Source of the DNA: Stieleria marina
GTDB lineage: Bacteria; Planctomycetota; Planctomycetia; Pirellulales; Pirellulaceae
Assembly: GCA_007741555.1 (NCBI GenBank)
Contig: CP036526.1
Coordinates: 5,456,001 to 5,520,000 of the forward strand
Direction of reading: 5' to 3'
DNA: 64,000 nt
Shown: positions 46,761 to 55,135 of the stretch, piece after piece
How positions within the stretch are numbered: position 1 is the first letter of the stretch
How the letters are laid out: every line of letters begins with the position of its first letter
Notes under the pieces: model-generated
Told to the model about the DNA's origin: nothing
Database searches by the model: none
What the model saw: only the letters and a program-made list of their open reading frames with translations
Position numbers and translations under genes: made by a program

Positions 46761-47777
46761 GTGAACGCTGATCGCAAACGTTCTGATGACATTTTTCAGT
46801 GGGTCGCAGGTCGATCCGCAAAACCAATGTTCTACGTTTCGCTCACGTATCTCATCAGCCTTGCTTGTCTCGTCGTGCTGTGGGTCGACATGCCCAGTTT
46901 GCAAGAAAAAGTGACGGCCGCCGTCGCTAGAAACGAACTGTCTGGCCCCGGTTCCATCAGCCGCTTCGCGATGCTGGAGTCAATCATTTTGTGGGTCATG
47001 GCTGGCGGCTGGATCATTGTCACCGCAGAATCGATCATGCACTGGCTCAGTCGGCCTTGGGACGCAGAACACCGCAAGTATCATTTTTTTGCAGTCGCGT
47101 TTTGCATCTGCCCGGCTCTACGGATGTGCGCCAGAAGTCCCGAGATGGGACATCGACTTTGGCTGCCGGGACTGGGTTGGCGACGGGCCGACAAACGGCT
47201 GCGACGTCGACTGGAACGACAGTTCAGTGTTCCGATGATTATCATCGCGCTGATGATCATGCCGATTCTGATCGTCGAATTTTTCATGAAAGCACAAGTC
47301 GCCAACCATACTTGGCTGCGTGCCTGTCTTCACATCGGGACCGGCATCATTTGGTTTGCCTTCGCGATCGAATTCATTTTGATGGTGTCGGTCGCCGATC
47401 GAAAATTGGCGTACTGCAAAAAACACTGGATCGATCTGGCAATCATCCTCCTACCGCTCTTCTCGTTTCTTCGCTCGCTGCGTGCATTGCGGGCAACCCG
47501 GCTCGCCAAATTGATGCGGATTCCTCAAGTAGGAAAAGTCGCGCGAGTCTATCGACTCCGAGGAACTGCGATCAAAGCAGCCGAGGCCCTGATCCTGTTG
47601 GGTGCGTTTCACCGATGGACGCGACGCGATCCCGAAAAGGCGATCGCCAATCTTCAACGCAAATTGGTCGACGTCGAATCGGAAGCCAAGCGTCTGCGTC
47701 GTCAAATTGCAAAGCTCAAGAAAATGGAGCCCAAGCCGTCGGTTCCTAAGCAGATCGCCGATCCAAACGGAACTTAA
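46761..47777 (+). CDS. Voltage-sensor-like membrane protein with C-terminal coiled coil
   Basis: A 338-residue inner-membrane protein with five or six hydrophobic helices. Residues 197-253 resemble S2-S3-S4 of voltage-gated channels: a Glu in the putative S2 (E204), an Asp in S3 (KKHWIDLAIILLP, D225), and an S4-like helix with positive charges at every third residue (R238, R241, R244, R247, K250, R253). The first half (about 70-130: an E90 then KYHFFAVAFCICPALRM) looks like a decayed copy of the same unit. No pore helix or TVGYG-like filter follows; instead residues 293-322 form a charged coiled coil. VSD plus coiled coil without a pore is the Hv1 proton-channel layout. GTG start 46761 has GGAG 11 bases upstream. 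Ion specificity is not known. Confidence 0.7.
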   Translation: MNADRKRSDDIFQWVAGRSAKPMFYVSLTYLISLACLVVLWVDMPSLQEKVTAAVARNELSGPGSISRFAMLESIILWVMAGGWIIVTAESIMHWLSRPWDAEHRKYHFFAVAFCICPALRMCARSPEMGHRLWLPGLGWRRADKRLRRRLERQFSVPMIIIALMIMPILIVEFFMKAQVANHTWLRACLHIGTGIIWFAFAIEFILMVSVADRKLAYCKKHWIDLAIILLPLFSFLRSLRALRATRLAKLMRIPQVGKVARVYRLRGTAIKAAEALILLGAFHRWTRRDPEKAIANLQRKLVDVESEAKRLRRQIAKLKKMEPKPSVPKQIADPNGT

Positions 47778-47804
47778 CGCCGCAAACCTCATGCACGGCA
47801 CCGC

Positions 47805-48290
47805 TTATTCGTCGTCGTTGCCGTCTGGTTGCGTGGAGGCAAACCCGATCTGCGGCAGAGTAATGTGCCTACCAATCTCGCTGATCAACGTGGCATACGA
47901 GATCGGTTTTTGAACAAACCCGTCAACACCCATGCTGAACAAACGCTGTTCCTGACGCCCACCGCCAAGACATGACAGCACAACAATCGGGATATCGACC
48001 GTGTTCTTGTTGCGTTTCAACGTCGTAACAAGGTCTTCGCCACTCCCATTTGGCATCAACCAATCCGTTAAGATTAAATCGGGTTTGTTAGTCAGTGCGT
48101 TCCAGATCCCTTGTTGCCCGCTGAATGCACAAGTCAAATCGATCTCAAGGTTGCTCAGCGCCATTTCCAACGCCTGCGCGATATCGGGATCGTCATCAAT
48201 GCACAAAAGCTGTGGTTTACGCGTCTCGGCCGACTCGTTCGTCTTGGTTTGCGAGTGGTCGAGCGGACTCAGTGTTTTGGTAATCACCAT
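47805..48290 (-). CDS. Single-domain response regulator
   Basis: A 161-residue cytoplasmic receiver-domain protein. IDDDPDIAQALEMAL (about 31-45) holds the acidic pair; the phosphoacceptor Asp is in LILTDWLMPNG (about 76). The switch Ser is in IVVLSCLGGG and the Lys in GFVQKPIS. No output domain follows; the first 26 residues are Thr/Ser-rich. Such CheY-like proteins relay signals between kinases and other outputs. It is divergent from the LuxR-type regulator across 243 bases. Confidence 0.9.
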   Translation of the reverse strand: MVITKTLSPLDHSQTKTNESAETRKPQLLCIDDDPDIAQALEMALSNLEIDLTCAFSGQQGIWNALTNKPDLILTDWLMPNGSGEDLVTTLKRNKNTVDIPIVVLSCLGGGRQEQRLFSMGVDGFVQKPISYATLISEIGRHITLPQIGFASTQPDGNDDE

Positions 48291-48533
48291 CGGAAGTTCT
48301 CTTCGGTGGACGCGTCAGCCAAAAGGCAAAACGCAATGGTCGTATTGGAAAGCATCCATCATGTCGTAAAACCCTCCGCGAACGGAACGATCTGTCGATG
48401 AAGCGATGAAAGTTAATCATCTCTACGGCGCATTCGGCTGTCGCGATACCATAATGCGTCCGACTTAAAGGAATCTTTACTTCGCGATCTCCACTCCGAC
48501 GCCCCAGTAAATGCATTACGCTTGCAGGACTGC

Positions 48534-49199
48534 ATGAACAACCACACGACGGCCAAACCCGACATTTCTCCGGACGTGTTGGTCTACATCATCGAAGACG
48601 ATGATGATTTTCGCGAAGCACTACGCCTGGTTGTGACAGGTGCCGGCTATGCCGTTGCGGATTTTGGTAACGCAGTCGAATTCAAGCAACGGTACGATCC
48701 AGGTCAAGCAGGATGCCTGATTCTGGACTTCCAAACGCCAGGCTTCGACGCGATCGGCTTGTACGAATCGATCATCAGTCGTGGCGGTGCCCAACCCTTT
48801 ATCGTTATCTCTGCGCACGGGACCGTCCCCAACGTCGCCGAGTCGATGCGAATGGGCGCAGTTGATTTCCTGCAAAAACCGATCGATCATGCCCTACTGA
48901 TCCAACGCGTTGCCGAGAGCATCGAACTGGATCGCACGCGCCGCGCTAATCGTGTCGAAAAAGCAGAATTGCTGCAGTGTTTGGATGCGCTGACCAAGCG
49001 CGAGCGAGAAGTGCTGGATCAAGTCGTGCTCGGTTTAGCCAGTAAACAAATCGCCCGAAAGATGGACATTGGCACAAGCACCGTCGATGTGCACCGAAGT
49101 AATTTGATGAAAAAAATGGGCATCGAATCGATCATCCAGCTGGTACAACTGCTCACGACCCACGCACTGATGCCAAGCAAGAACGACGAAACCAGCTAA
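48534..49199 (+). CDS. FixJ/NarL-type two-component response regulator
   Basis: A 221-residue regulator with an N-terminal receiver domain (about 14-130; acidic cluster EDDDDF, phosphoacceptor Asp in CLILDFQTPGFD, switch residue in ISAHG, Lys in FLQKPI) and a C-terminal LuxR-type helix-turn-helix (about 155-212; LTKREREVLDQVVLGLASKQ, then TVDVHRSNLMKKMG). The DFQTPG at the phosphorylation site is a variant of the usual DxxMP. The architecture and linker resemble FixJ/TodT regulators. ATG 48534 is preferred over TTG 48522 because GCAGGA precedes it. It probably regulates transcription in response to a partner kinase; the adjacent hybrid kinase is a candidate. Confidence 0.92.
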   Translation: MNNHTTAKPDISPDVLVYIIEDDDDFREALRLVVTGAGYAVADFGNAVEFKQRYDPGQAGCLILDFQTPGFDAIGLYESIISRGGAQPFIVISAHGTVPNVAESMRMGAVDFLQKPIDHALLIQRVAESIELDRTRRANRVEKAELLQCLDALTKREREVLDQVVLGLASKQIARKMDIGTSTVDVHRSNLMKKMGIESIIQLVQLLTTHALMPSKNDETS

Positions 49200-49559
49200 T
49201 TCGCCATGAATCCGTTGCCCTGTTTGTGAGCAGCAAAACTGCCATGCTTCAGTTGACTTGTTTTCGCCAGAAGTCCGCTTTCCCTCAACCGCCGGCCGCG
49301 TCGTGTTTTGTGGTTTAAGCTTGTCTAGTCAACGTTGACGATATCGTTCTGAGCAACAATTTCGTCGCGTCTGATGCATGGGGCTTTTCTAACGACAATT
49401 TCGATTGTTAAGAGCAAGCATGTTTACGGCTTGCGGGTGGCATGACGCAGGGTTCAGACTTCGGGCGATACAAACACAATCGCTTCTTGGAACAGACTTT
49501 GGCGGACATCTGAAATTTGATGGCTCTACGTACGTCTGTCCAAAGTTGGAGCGAGTCAA
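49200..49559. other. Intergenic region between two signalling genes
   Basis: The 360 bases contain no supported gene. Short overlapping frames on both strands lack start signals and family features. I see no T-tract hairpin or palindromic operator. Confidence 0.4.
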
Positions 49560-51140
49560 ATGCCATTCGAAGGCCAAACGTCAATCCTGCTGATCGAAGA
49601 CGACTCACTGGACGCCGAAATTGTGCAACGCGCCTTTCGCGATGCTGAAACAAAAATCGTCTTGAACTGGGCGACCACGCTCCAAGGCGGCATCGAGCAA
49701 CTTCTTTCCAACAACTTCGATGTGATTCTTTCGGATCTAGGACTGCCCGACAGCAACGAGGATGATACCATTCCTCGACTCCGTCGGCATGCGGCCTACA
49801 CGCCCATCGTTGTGCTAACCGGATCGACCGGCGCGAAGCTGTCGGAAAAGCTGCTTGCAGACGGTGCCGATGAATACTTGGTCAAAGATGAAATCACGCC
49901 AGCAGGTCTAAAACGAGCGATCGAGAACTCGGTTCGACGTCACGAAAAGAATTCTCAGGTCCACATCCTGCTAGCCGAAGTCAAAGCACAGAGCCAAGCG
50001 TTGAAGGAGAAGAACGCCAAGCTTGCCAAGCTGTACGACCAGGCACACGAATTCGTCGACAATGTCTCCCACGAATTCCGAACACCGCTGACCGTGGTTA
50101 AGGAATACATCTCGCTGGTTCGCGAAGGACTTGCTGGACCGGTGAATCCAAAACAACAGAAGATGCTCAGCGTTGCCGAAGATCGGGCTGACGATCTGAA
50201 CACGATGGTGGACGACATGCTGGACATCAGCAAACTGGAAGCCGGTATGCTGGGCGCCTGGCGTAAGAACTGCGTGATGGACGACATCGCTCATCGCGTG
50301 CGCAATTCATTAACTCGCAAATCACGAATCAAAGATGTTTCGCTTTGCTGGGAGCTTCCCAATGGGCTTCCCGAAGTCTACTGCGACGCTGAAAAAGTGG
50401 GACGCGTGATCACAAACCTGGCCACCAATGCCATCAAGTTTTGCGGCAATCCGGGCATCGTAAAAATCGGCGCACGAGCCGACTTCAAAAAGAAGGAAAT
50501 GATCGTTTGGATCCACGACAATGGCCCCGGCATCCCTCCTGATAAAGTCACCGAGATTTTCTCTCGCTTCAAGCAGCTTGGACAAAGTGTTCGGTCCAGC
50601 ACCAAGGGGTTTGGCCTTGGACTGAATATCGCCAAGGCACTTGTCTCGCTGAACTTTGGCGAGATGGATGTCACCAGCGAAGTGGGCTCGGGGAGCGTAT
50701 TTACATTCACGATCCCGTTCGCTGATCCAGTCGAAGTCATGCATCGCTATATCGATAACATTGACCAGATCAACCGCGATGCAGGGCAAGCGGATGGCAA
50801 AGTGTCGCTTGTTTACGCGAGTATTCCGGACCAAACCGGAGATTCAGTTGCCAACGAACTGGACGCGTTCTTGAACTACTGCCTACGACGAAACGACGTT
50901 CTATTCCGACTGTCCCCCAGTCGGTGGGCAATTGCTTTGCCTGAAACTCACGATTTGGTCGGGCTTTTCATAAAGCGTGTTCAGACGGAACGTGTCAGTG
51001 TCAATCGGAACCGGCCGCATGGCCCGTTGCCAAAGATCGACCTTCGCATCGACGGAACCTGGGAGACCACGGATCAGCGAAACGACCTGATCGATGCACT
51101 ACAGATTTACATCGAAAGGAATTCTGTTGCCCATGCCTAA
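49560..51140 (+). CDS. Receiver-histidine kinase with a degenerate GGDEF-like C-terminus
   Basis: A 526-residue cytoplasmic signalling protein. Residues 1-125 form a receiver domain with Asp 59 (ILSDLGLPD) and LVKDE (107-111). A coiled segment (130-165) leads to a HisKA domain with His 171 (NVSHEFRTPLT). The ATPase has an N box NLATNAIKF (286-294), G1 DNGPGIPPD (320-328) and the GLGL G2 (352-355), so the kinase is complete. Residues about 412-526 resemble a GGDEF domain: CLRRNDVLFRLSPSRWAIALPET aligns with the R-x-x-D ... R-x-GGDEF-A-x-x-LPET pattern, but SPSRW (452-456) occupies the GGDEF position, so cyclase activity is unlikely. No transmembrane helix. The next gene, a single receiver, overlaps its end by eight bases. 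Confidence 0.9.
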   Translation: MPFEGQTSILLIEDDSLDAEIVQRAFRDAETKIVLNWATTLQGGIEQLLSNNFDVILSDLGLPDSNEDDTIPRLRRHAAYTPIVVLTGSTGAKLSEKLLADGADEYLVKDEITPAGLKRAIENSVRRHEKNSQVHILLAEVKAQSQALKEKNAKLAKLYDQAHEFVDNVSHEFRTPLTVVKEYISLVREGLAGPVNPKQQKMLSVAEDRADDLNTMVDDMLDISKLEAGMLGAWRKNCVMDDIAHRVRNSLTRKSRIKDVSLCWELPNGLPEVYCDAEKVGRVITNLATNAIKFCGNPGIVKIGARADFKKKEMIVWIHDNGPGIPPDKVTEIFSRFKQLGQSVRSSTKGFGLGLNIAKALVSLNFGEMDVTSEVGSGSVFTFTIPFADPVEVMHRYIDNIDQINRDAGQADGKVSLVYASIPDQTGDSVANELDAFLNYCLRRNDVLFRLSPSRWAIALPETHDLVGLFIKRVQTERVSVNRNRPHGPLPKIDLRIDGTWETTDQRNDLIDALQIYIERNSVAHA

Positions 51141-51537
51141 ACGCATTCTCTTGATCGACGACGATCACGACATTCTCAAGGCAACTGCAATGCGGCTCGG
51201 CAGTGTAGGCTACGACACCGTCTCTAATTCGAACGGTGCAATGGGCCTGAAAATTGCAAAGTCATGCATCCCCGATGCCATCGTTTTGGATCTCAGGATG
51301 CCAGGCATGACGGGGCTGGATGTTCTTCGCGAACTGAAATCGTCTAGCGAAGCCGCTGCCATTCCGATCGTGGTTGTTTCAGCAAGCTTGATTGACCAAC
51401 AGGCAGCACTCGACGGCGGTGCAAACTACTTTGTAAAAAAACCGTACAACGGCGCACAGCTCATTGAAGTAATCGACGCGGCGATTCACGAAAGCGATAG
51501 CGGAGCCAACTCTGTAATCCCGTCATTTGTGTTGTGA
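51133..51537 (+). CDS. CheY-like response regulator
   Basis: A 134-residue stand-alone receiver domain. ILLIDDDHDILKAT (5-18) has the acidic residues, DAIVLDLRMPGMTG (about 48-61) the phosphoacceptor Asp and DxxMPG motif, VVVSAS the switch Ser, and YFVKKPYN the catalytic Lys. ATG 51133 overlaps the stop of the hybrid kinase gene by eight bases, so it is almost certainly translated with it and is its probable phosphorylation partner. It is convergent with the hydrolase-like gene; the two stop codons abut as TGATCA (51535-51540). Confidence 0.93.
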   Translation: MPKRILLIDDDHDILKATAMRLGSVGYDTVSNSNGAMGLKIAKSCIPDAIVLDLRMPGMTGLDVLRELKSSSEAAAIPIVVVSASLIDQQAALDGGANYFVKKPYNGAQLIEVIDAAIHESDSGANSVIPSFVL

Positions 51538-52569
51538 TCAGCGAATTGACTGCATCGATCGAAAACTATTGATGAAGTCGCTTCGCAAACGGGGACTATC
51601 GATTAACGATTGGCGAAACGCCTTTTCCATTTCGACATGTAAGAATCCATGCGATCCAAGGCTACGCAAATGTCTGGCCTGGCTATTCAAAGTGCCCCCC
51701 AGAACATCGATTTCACTGGGAAACAACAACACGTGTCCGGCACCCAATTCCGTCTTTAAATTGGCCGTGGCGCGGACTATGTGGCGACGGGGAAATTTGG
51801 TTCCATCACTGACAATCAGCTTCACCGACGAAGCACGAGAGTCCAAGTCGTTCTTCCGAGCATCGAAACCGTGGAGCTGCAGTATTTTTGCCTGTCGATT
51901 GCAGTTCACGATGGCAGCGGAAAATGCATTGATAAAGTTTTCCTCGCAATGTGCCAAGTCGACCTGACGTCGATGAACCGTGTTCCAAGCGGCCGCAGAA
52001 ACTGAATGCTCTTCAAACAGCGTTCGTGCGATTATGCCAGAGCCTTGGTCATAAAAACGATGGGGCGCCTGCAAGACCAAGTCTGACGTGAATCCCAGCC
52101 GTACTGCGTAGATTCCCCGCCCGGTCCGCCGACTTGGCAACTCAGAAATCACCAACACGTCGTCGTTACATTGATGCAATTGCCAACCGGCACTTTTCCA
52201 AGACGAAAACAGCATGGAATCGATCACGTTCGACCGCAGCGTGCGTGCAAACAAACGCTCGAAAGTGCCCAGCTCGGAAACAGTGGGAGCTCGAAACTTG
52301 GCATCGCCGATGGAGTGTTTCAACAACTGCCGTAAATCTCCGACCGGAATGGAACGGTGCTGTTCGCCAGCCTGCGATTGTCGCAGCGGCAGGTGCTCCG
52401 CGTGCTCCATGCGGCTCGCGTCTTCCGGTTCTGGCTGCATTTCTAAACGTGCGGCCACAGGCGTAACCGGGACGATTTGATCCTGCGGCAGTGGCTGGCT
52501 TTGGAATTGCAGCACAAGCACGACGATTCCGCCAAGCAAGCATCCATAGACAAGATTTTTAGTTCCCAT
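51538..52569 (-). CDS. Membrane-anchored hydrolase-like protein with intact conserved His/Asp/Glu residues
   Basis: A 343-residue protein with one N-terminal membrane helix (6-22) and a periplasmic domain. The domain (about 94-325) has RGIYAVRLGF, APHRFYD (168-174), NTVHRRQVDLAH (196-207), LQLHGF (230-235) and FLHVEM (309-314). This set of His, Asp and Glu residues suggests a metal-dependent hydrolase, distantly like N-formylglutamate or poly-gamma-glutamate hydrolases, but no family was firmly identified. The same domain occurs twice, without these residues, in the membrane protein encoded upstream (55132-58527). Start ATG 52569 overlaps the end of the 858-residue gene by 11 bases; the longer frame to 52872 lies wholly in that gene. 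Last gene of the four-gene operon. Confidence 0.75.
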   Translation of the reverse strand: MGTKNLVYGCLLGGIVVLVLQFQSQPLPQDQIVPVTPVAARLEMQPEPEDASRMEHAEHLPLRQSQAGEQHRSIPVGDLRQLLKHSIGDAKFRAPTVSELGTFERLFARTLRSNVIDSMLFSSWKSAGWQLHQCNDDVLVISELPSRRTGRGIYAVRLGFTSDLVLQAPHRFYDQGSGIIARTLFEEHSVSAAAWNTVHRRQVDLAHCEENFINAFSAAIVNCNRQAKILQLHGFDARKNDLDSRASSVKLIVSDGTKFPRRHIVRATANLKTELGAGHVLLFPSEIDVLGGTLNSQARHLRSLGSHGFLHVEMEKAFRQSLIDSPRLRSDFINSFRSMQSIR

Positions 52570-55135
52570 CACCAACTCCTGCCGAGGCATCGATTCGCAC
52601 AGTTCGACCAGGGCGTTGGCCAGCCACCACTTGGTAAAGCAGGGCGTAGCCTTCTTGTCCCTCGTCCATTCGCTTGACCCGAATTTGATACGTGCCTGGT
52701 GGCAGATCGCTGTCCAATCGGATGAAACAACGATACCCCACGTCGACTTGATCAGCGTGTCCAAGTAACACGGAATCGTGACCTTGCTGAGCCCGCAGAT
52801 CGTACTCTTTTCGACGCACAGTCCACGTCGGTAACATGACATCACTTGCCGCAGAAGGCCCAACGCGGTCAATGTCGACTTGGATGCGACAGCGTTCTTC
52901 GTCCGTTGACGATCGGAACAGCTGTAGGGTTACCAGCTCATCTTCGTGAGAAGACTTTGTGTATTGAAAATCCAACAGGCTTCGGCTCAGACGTTGGGCA
53001 GTGCGACGGACAAACGTCCTGACCTTTGCAACTGATTTGCCGACCAGGAACAGGCGACAAGAATGTTCTGTTTCGACTTTGATGGTCCCGCTTCGTCCAA
53101 GATCGACTGTGTCCAACAAAATTTCTCCTCTGGCCGAACGCAAAGTCTGTTCGTTTACGATACGCCCATTGATTTCGACAGACACACGTCCCGGTGCTTC
53201 TTCGCTTACAAATGCAATTTTAGTATCGATCAATTCCGGAAAGGCAACATCGGCATGATCAGCGAAGTGATGAATTGCGCCGGACTTGATTTCGTAATAA
53301 ACCGATCCGACGGCTGATTCTCGGACGACGTCCGCATCAAGCGCCCCCGACCCTCGTGGGACAAGCATCGGGCGGGCAATCCAATTTCCATTGGGAACGA
53401 ATCCTTCCCATTCGTATCGTCCCGCCAATATTTCTTCGTTTGGTTGGGCCGGTCGAGTTTGTGCCTGCACAATAAACGAACGATTCTCTTGGATCATCGA
53501 TTCGTGATCGCTCGGATTCATCCCGTACCAAGTCTGCCGAGTCGACTCCGTCCGATTAAAAGCGTGATAGTCTTCTGGAATCTGCACCGTACTTCGTAAA
53601 TTGGCGGGGCGAACGTAGGCACTTACCAACAGCCGACAATCTGGCGAACTAATACGAACGGCCGTCACGTCCGCAGGCACCGCCATGAACCACTCGTTGG
53701 GATCCGAAATCAACTCTCGTTGACCTGCAACTGTAAATCGATCGTAGGCTGATGGAGTCGGCACGATAGTGAAGTGGCCCTGATTAGCAACCGATCCGTC
53801 TTCTCGTAAAAACTGCCAATTGGCCGTGCAACGGGACGCTTCGATCGCTGAACCAACCTTTCCACCAATCGTTTCACCTAAGTTAGAGAAGAGACGAGCA
53901 TACGGGTATCGCACGACGACCCGCATTGGAGTGGGCTGATCATCTAGGTGAGTCACGCCGTACTGAATACTTCGCGTGTCCGACAGAAACGTCCTGACGA
54001 AGTTCATCTCGGGTGTAATTTCAACCTCAACACCAGTCGAGTCAGATTGCGGCAGGTCATCCGACGGCACAAACGCGCGGACGACGACCGGAGCATCCGT
54101 GCTCACCTGAATCAATCCGCCATCCACGTCCACAAACAACTCGCTTGTCTTTGCTGCATCCGTGCCAAGTCTGACGTGATGGAAGCTCTCGTTGCGGTCG
54201 GCCACATCCGCGCCTGTCCACAATACAGTCGCCGAAGCAGTGCGTTGTTCATGCGGTGTGCCCACCCAACGAAGTTCCAAACGCACCTTCTTGGAGACTT
54301 CCGGCACAGGAATCGTCCCAAGCCATTGCGAGTCGATGAACAGACCTGCCGGTAACTGATCACCACGAACTTGCTGGTCGTCGATGTCCCCAATAAAAAA
54401 CAGATAGCGTTTTTCGAAATCGCTGATCACCGGCGCCGATTTCCATTGCCAACGCAACAGATTGTTTCGCTCGCCGATCGTCAGCAAGTCATGGTCATAG
54501 ACGCAAAATCGGCTCAGACCCTCGCGACGACTGGTCGACATTCGATTCCATGTCGTTCGCTGATCGTAGTCTTCCCGCTCGCTTCGCACCAAAACTCTCG
54601 CGACGACTTCTTGAATCTTAGGATCGGCTTGGGCCACACGCACTCGCATCAGCGCGACGCGTTCTGCGTCTTGGTTGATTGGCAATTGCATCGCGCGCGT
54701 CTGAGTCGCTACACGAGAGCTTTTACCGAAGAAAATCGGATAGATCGGCTCCCCTGACGTGACATCGATCAACTGGTGAACTTGCGAACGAAAGTGATAG
54801 GTGGACTGTTTAAGAACCTTCCGCGTCGAATCGAGCAATTCATAGTCAACGGAGTATCGCCACCCCGTACGAGGGTTGTCCAAATCATGATCGGGTGCAT
54901 CGTTGGAATCCAACGCAACGTTGGTCAGCAGACGCAACCCGTTGGCTTCGCTTTGGATCTGGAACTCCACCCACTGGTCGGTCGATAGGATAATTGACGA
55001 TTCACGATTTGCATCTTCCCGATTGATCTCGACTGATGCAAACGAATAGTCCTGAATCGTCTGATTCGCCTTGCCACTGACAAAAATCACCAGCATCATC
55101 ACGATCGCAATGCAGCAAACATCTCGATATCTCAT
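52559..55135 (-). CDS. Large exported protein of unknown function in CapC-like operon
   Basis: An 858-residue protein with an N-terminal signal anchor (VCCIAIVMMLVIFVSGKANQ, 6-25). The rest is predicted to be mostly beta-strand with two or more jelly-roll or Ig-like modules; I recognise no family. Repeated Asp-rich turns and conserved Trp-containing segments (GWRYSVDYELLDS, WLGTIPVPEVSKKVRLELRW) fit ligand- or polymer-binding modules. Its ATG overlaps the stop of the CapC-like gene by four bases (ATGA), and its own end overlaps the hydrolase-like start by 11 bases, so all three are translationally coupled. Probably an extracytoplasmic partner of the membrane protein; that is inference. Confidence 0.78.
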   Translation of the reverse strand: MRYRDVCCIAIVMMLVIFVSGKANQTIQDYSFASVEINREDANRESSIILSTDQWVEFQIQSEANGLRLLTNVALDSNDAPDHDLDNPRTGWRYSVDYELLDSTRKVLKQSTYHFRSQVHQLIDVTSGEPIYPIFFGKSSRVATQTRAMQLPINQDAERVALMRVRVAQADPKIQEVVARVLVRSEREDYDQRTTWNRMSTSRREGLSRFCVYDHDLLTIGERNNLLRWQWKSAPVISDFEKRYLFFIGDIDDQQVRGDQLPAGLFIDSQWLGTIPVPEVSKKVRLELRWVGTPHEQRTASATVLWTGADVADRNESFHHVRLGTDAAKTSELFVDVDGGLIQVSTDAPVVVRAFVPSDDLPQSDSTGVEVEITPEMNFVRTFLSDTRSIQYGVTHLDDQPTPMRVVVRYPYARLFSNLGETIGGKVGSAIEASRCTANWQFLREDGSVANQGHFTIVPTPSAYDRFTVAGQRELISDPNEWFMAVPADVTAVRISSPDCRLLVSAYVRPANLRSTVQIPEDYHAFNRTESTRQTWYGMNPSDHESMIQENRSFIVQAQTRPAQPNEEILAGRYEWEGFVPNGNWIARPMLVPRGSGALDADVVRESAVGSVYYEIKSGAIHHFADHADVAFPELIDTKIAFVSEEAPGRVSVEINGRIVNEQTLRSARGEILLDTVDLGRSGTIKVETEHSCRLFLVGKSVAKVRTFVRRTAQRLSRSLLDFQYTKSSHEDELVTLQLFRSSTDEERCRIQVDIDRVGPSAASDVMLPTWTVRRKEYDLRAQQGHDSVLLGHADQVDVGYRCFIRLDSDLPPGTYQIRVKRMDEGQEGYALLYQVVAGQRPGRTVRIDASAGVGDGN

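Noticed and set aside
49405-49593. Short frames in the 49.2-49.56 kb gap on both strands
   Set aside because: Overlapping on both strands without start signals; no conservation evidence.
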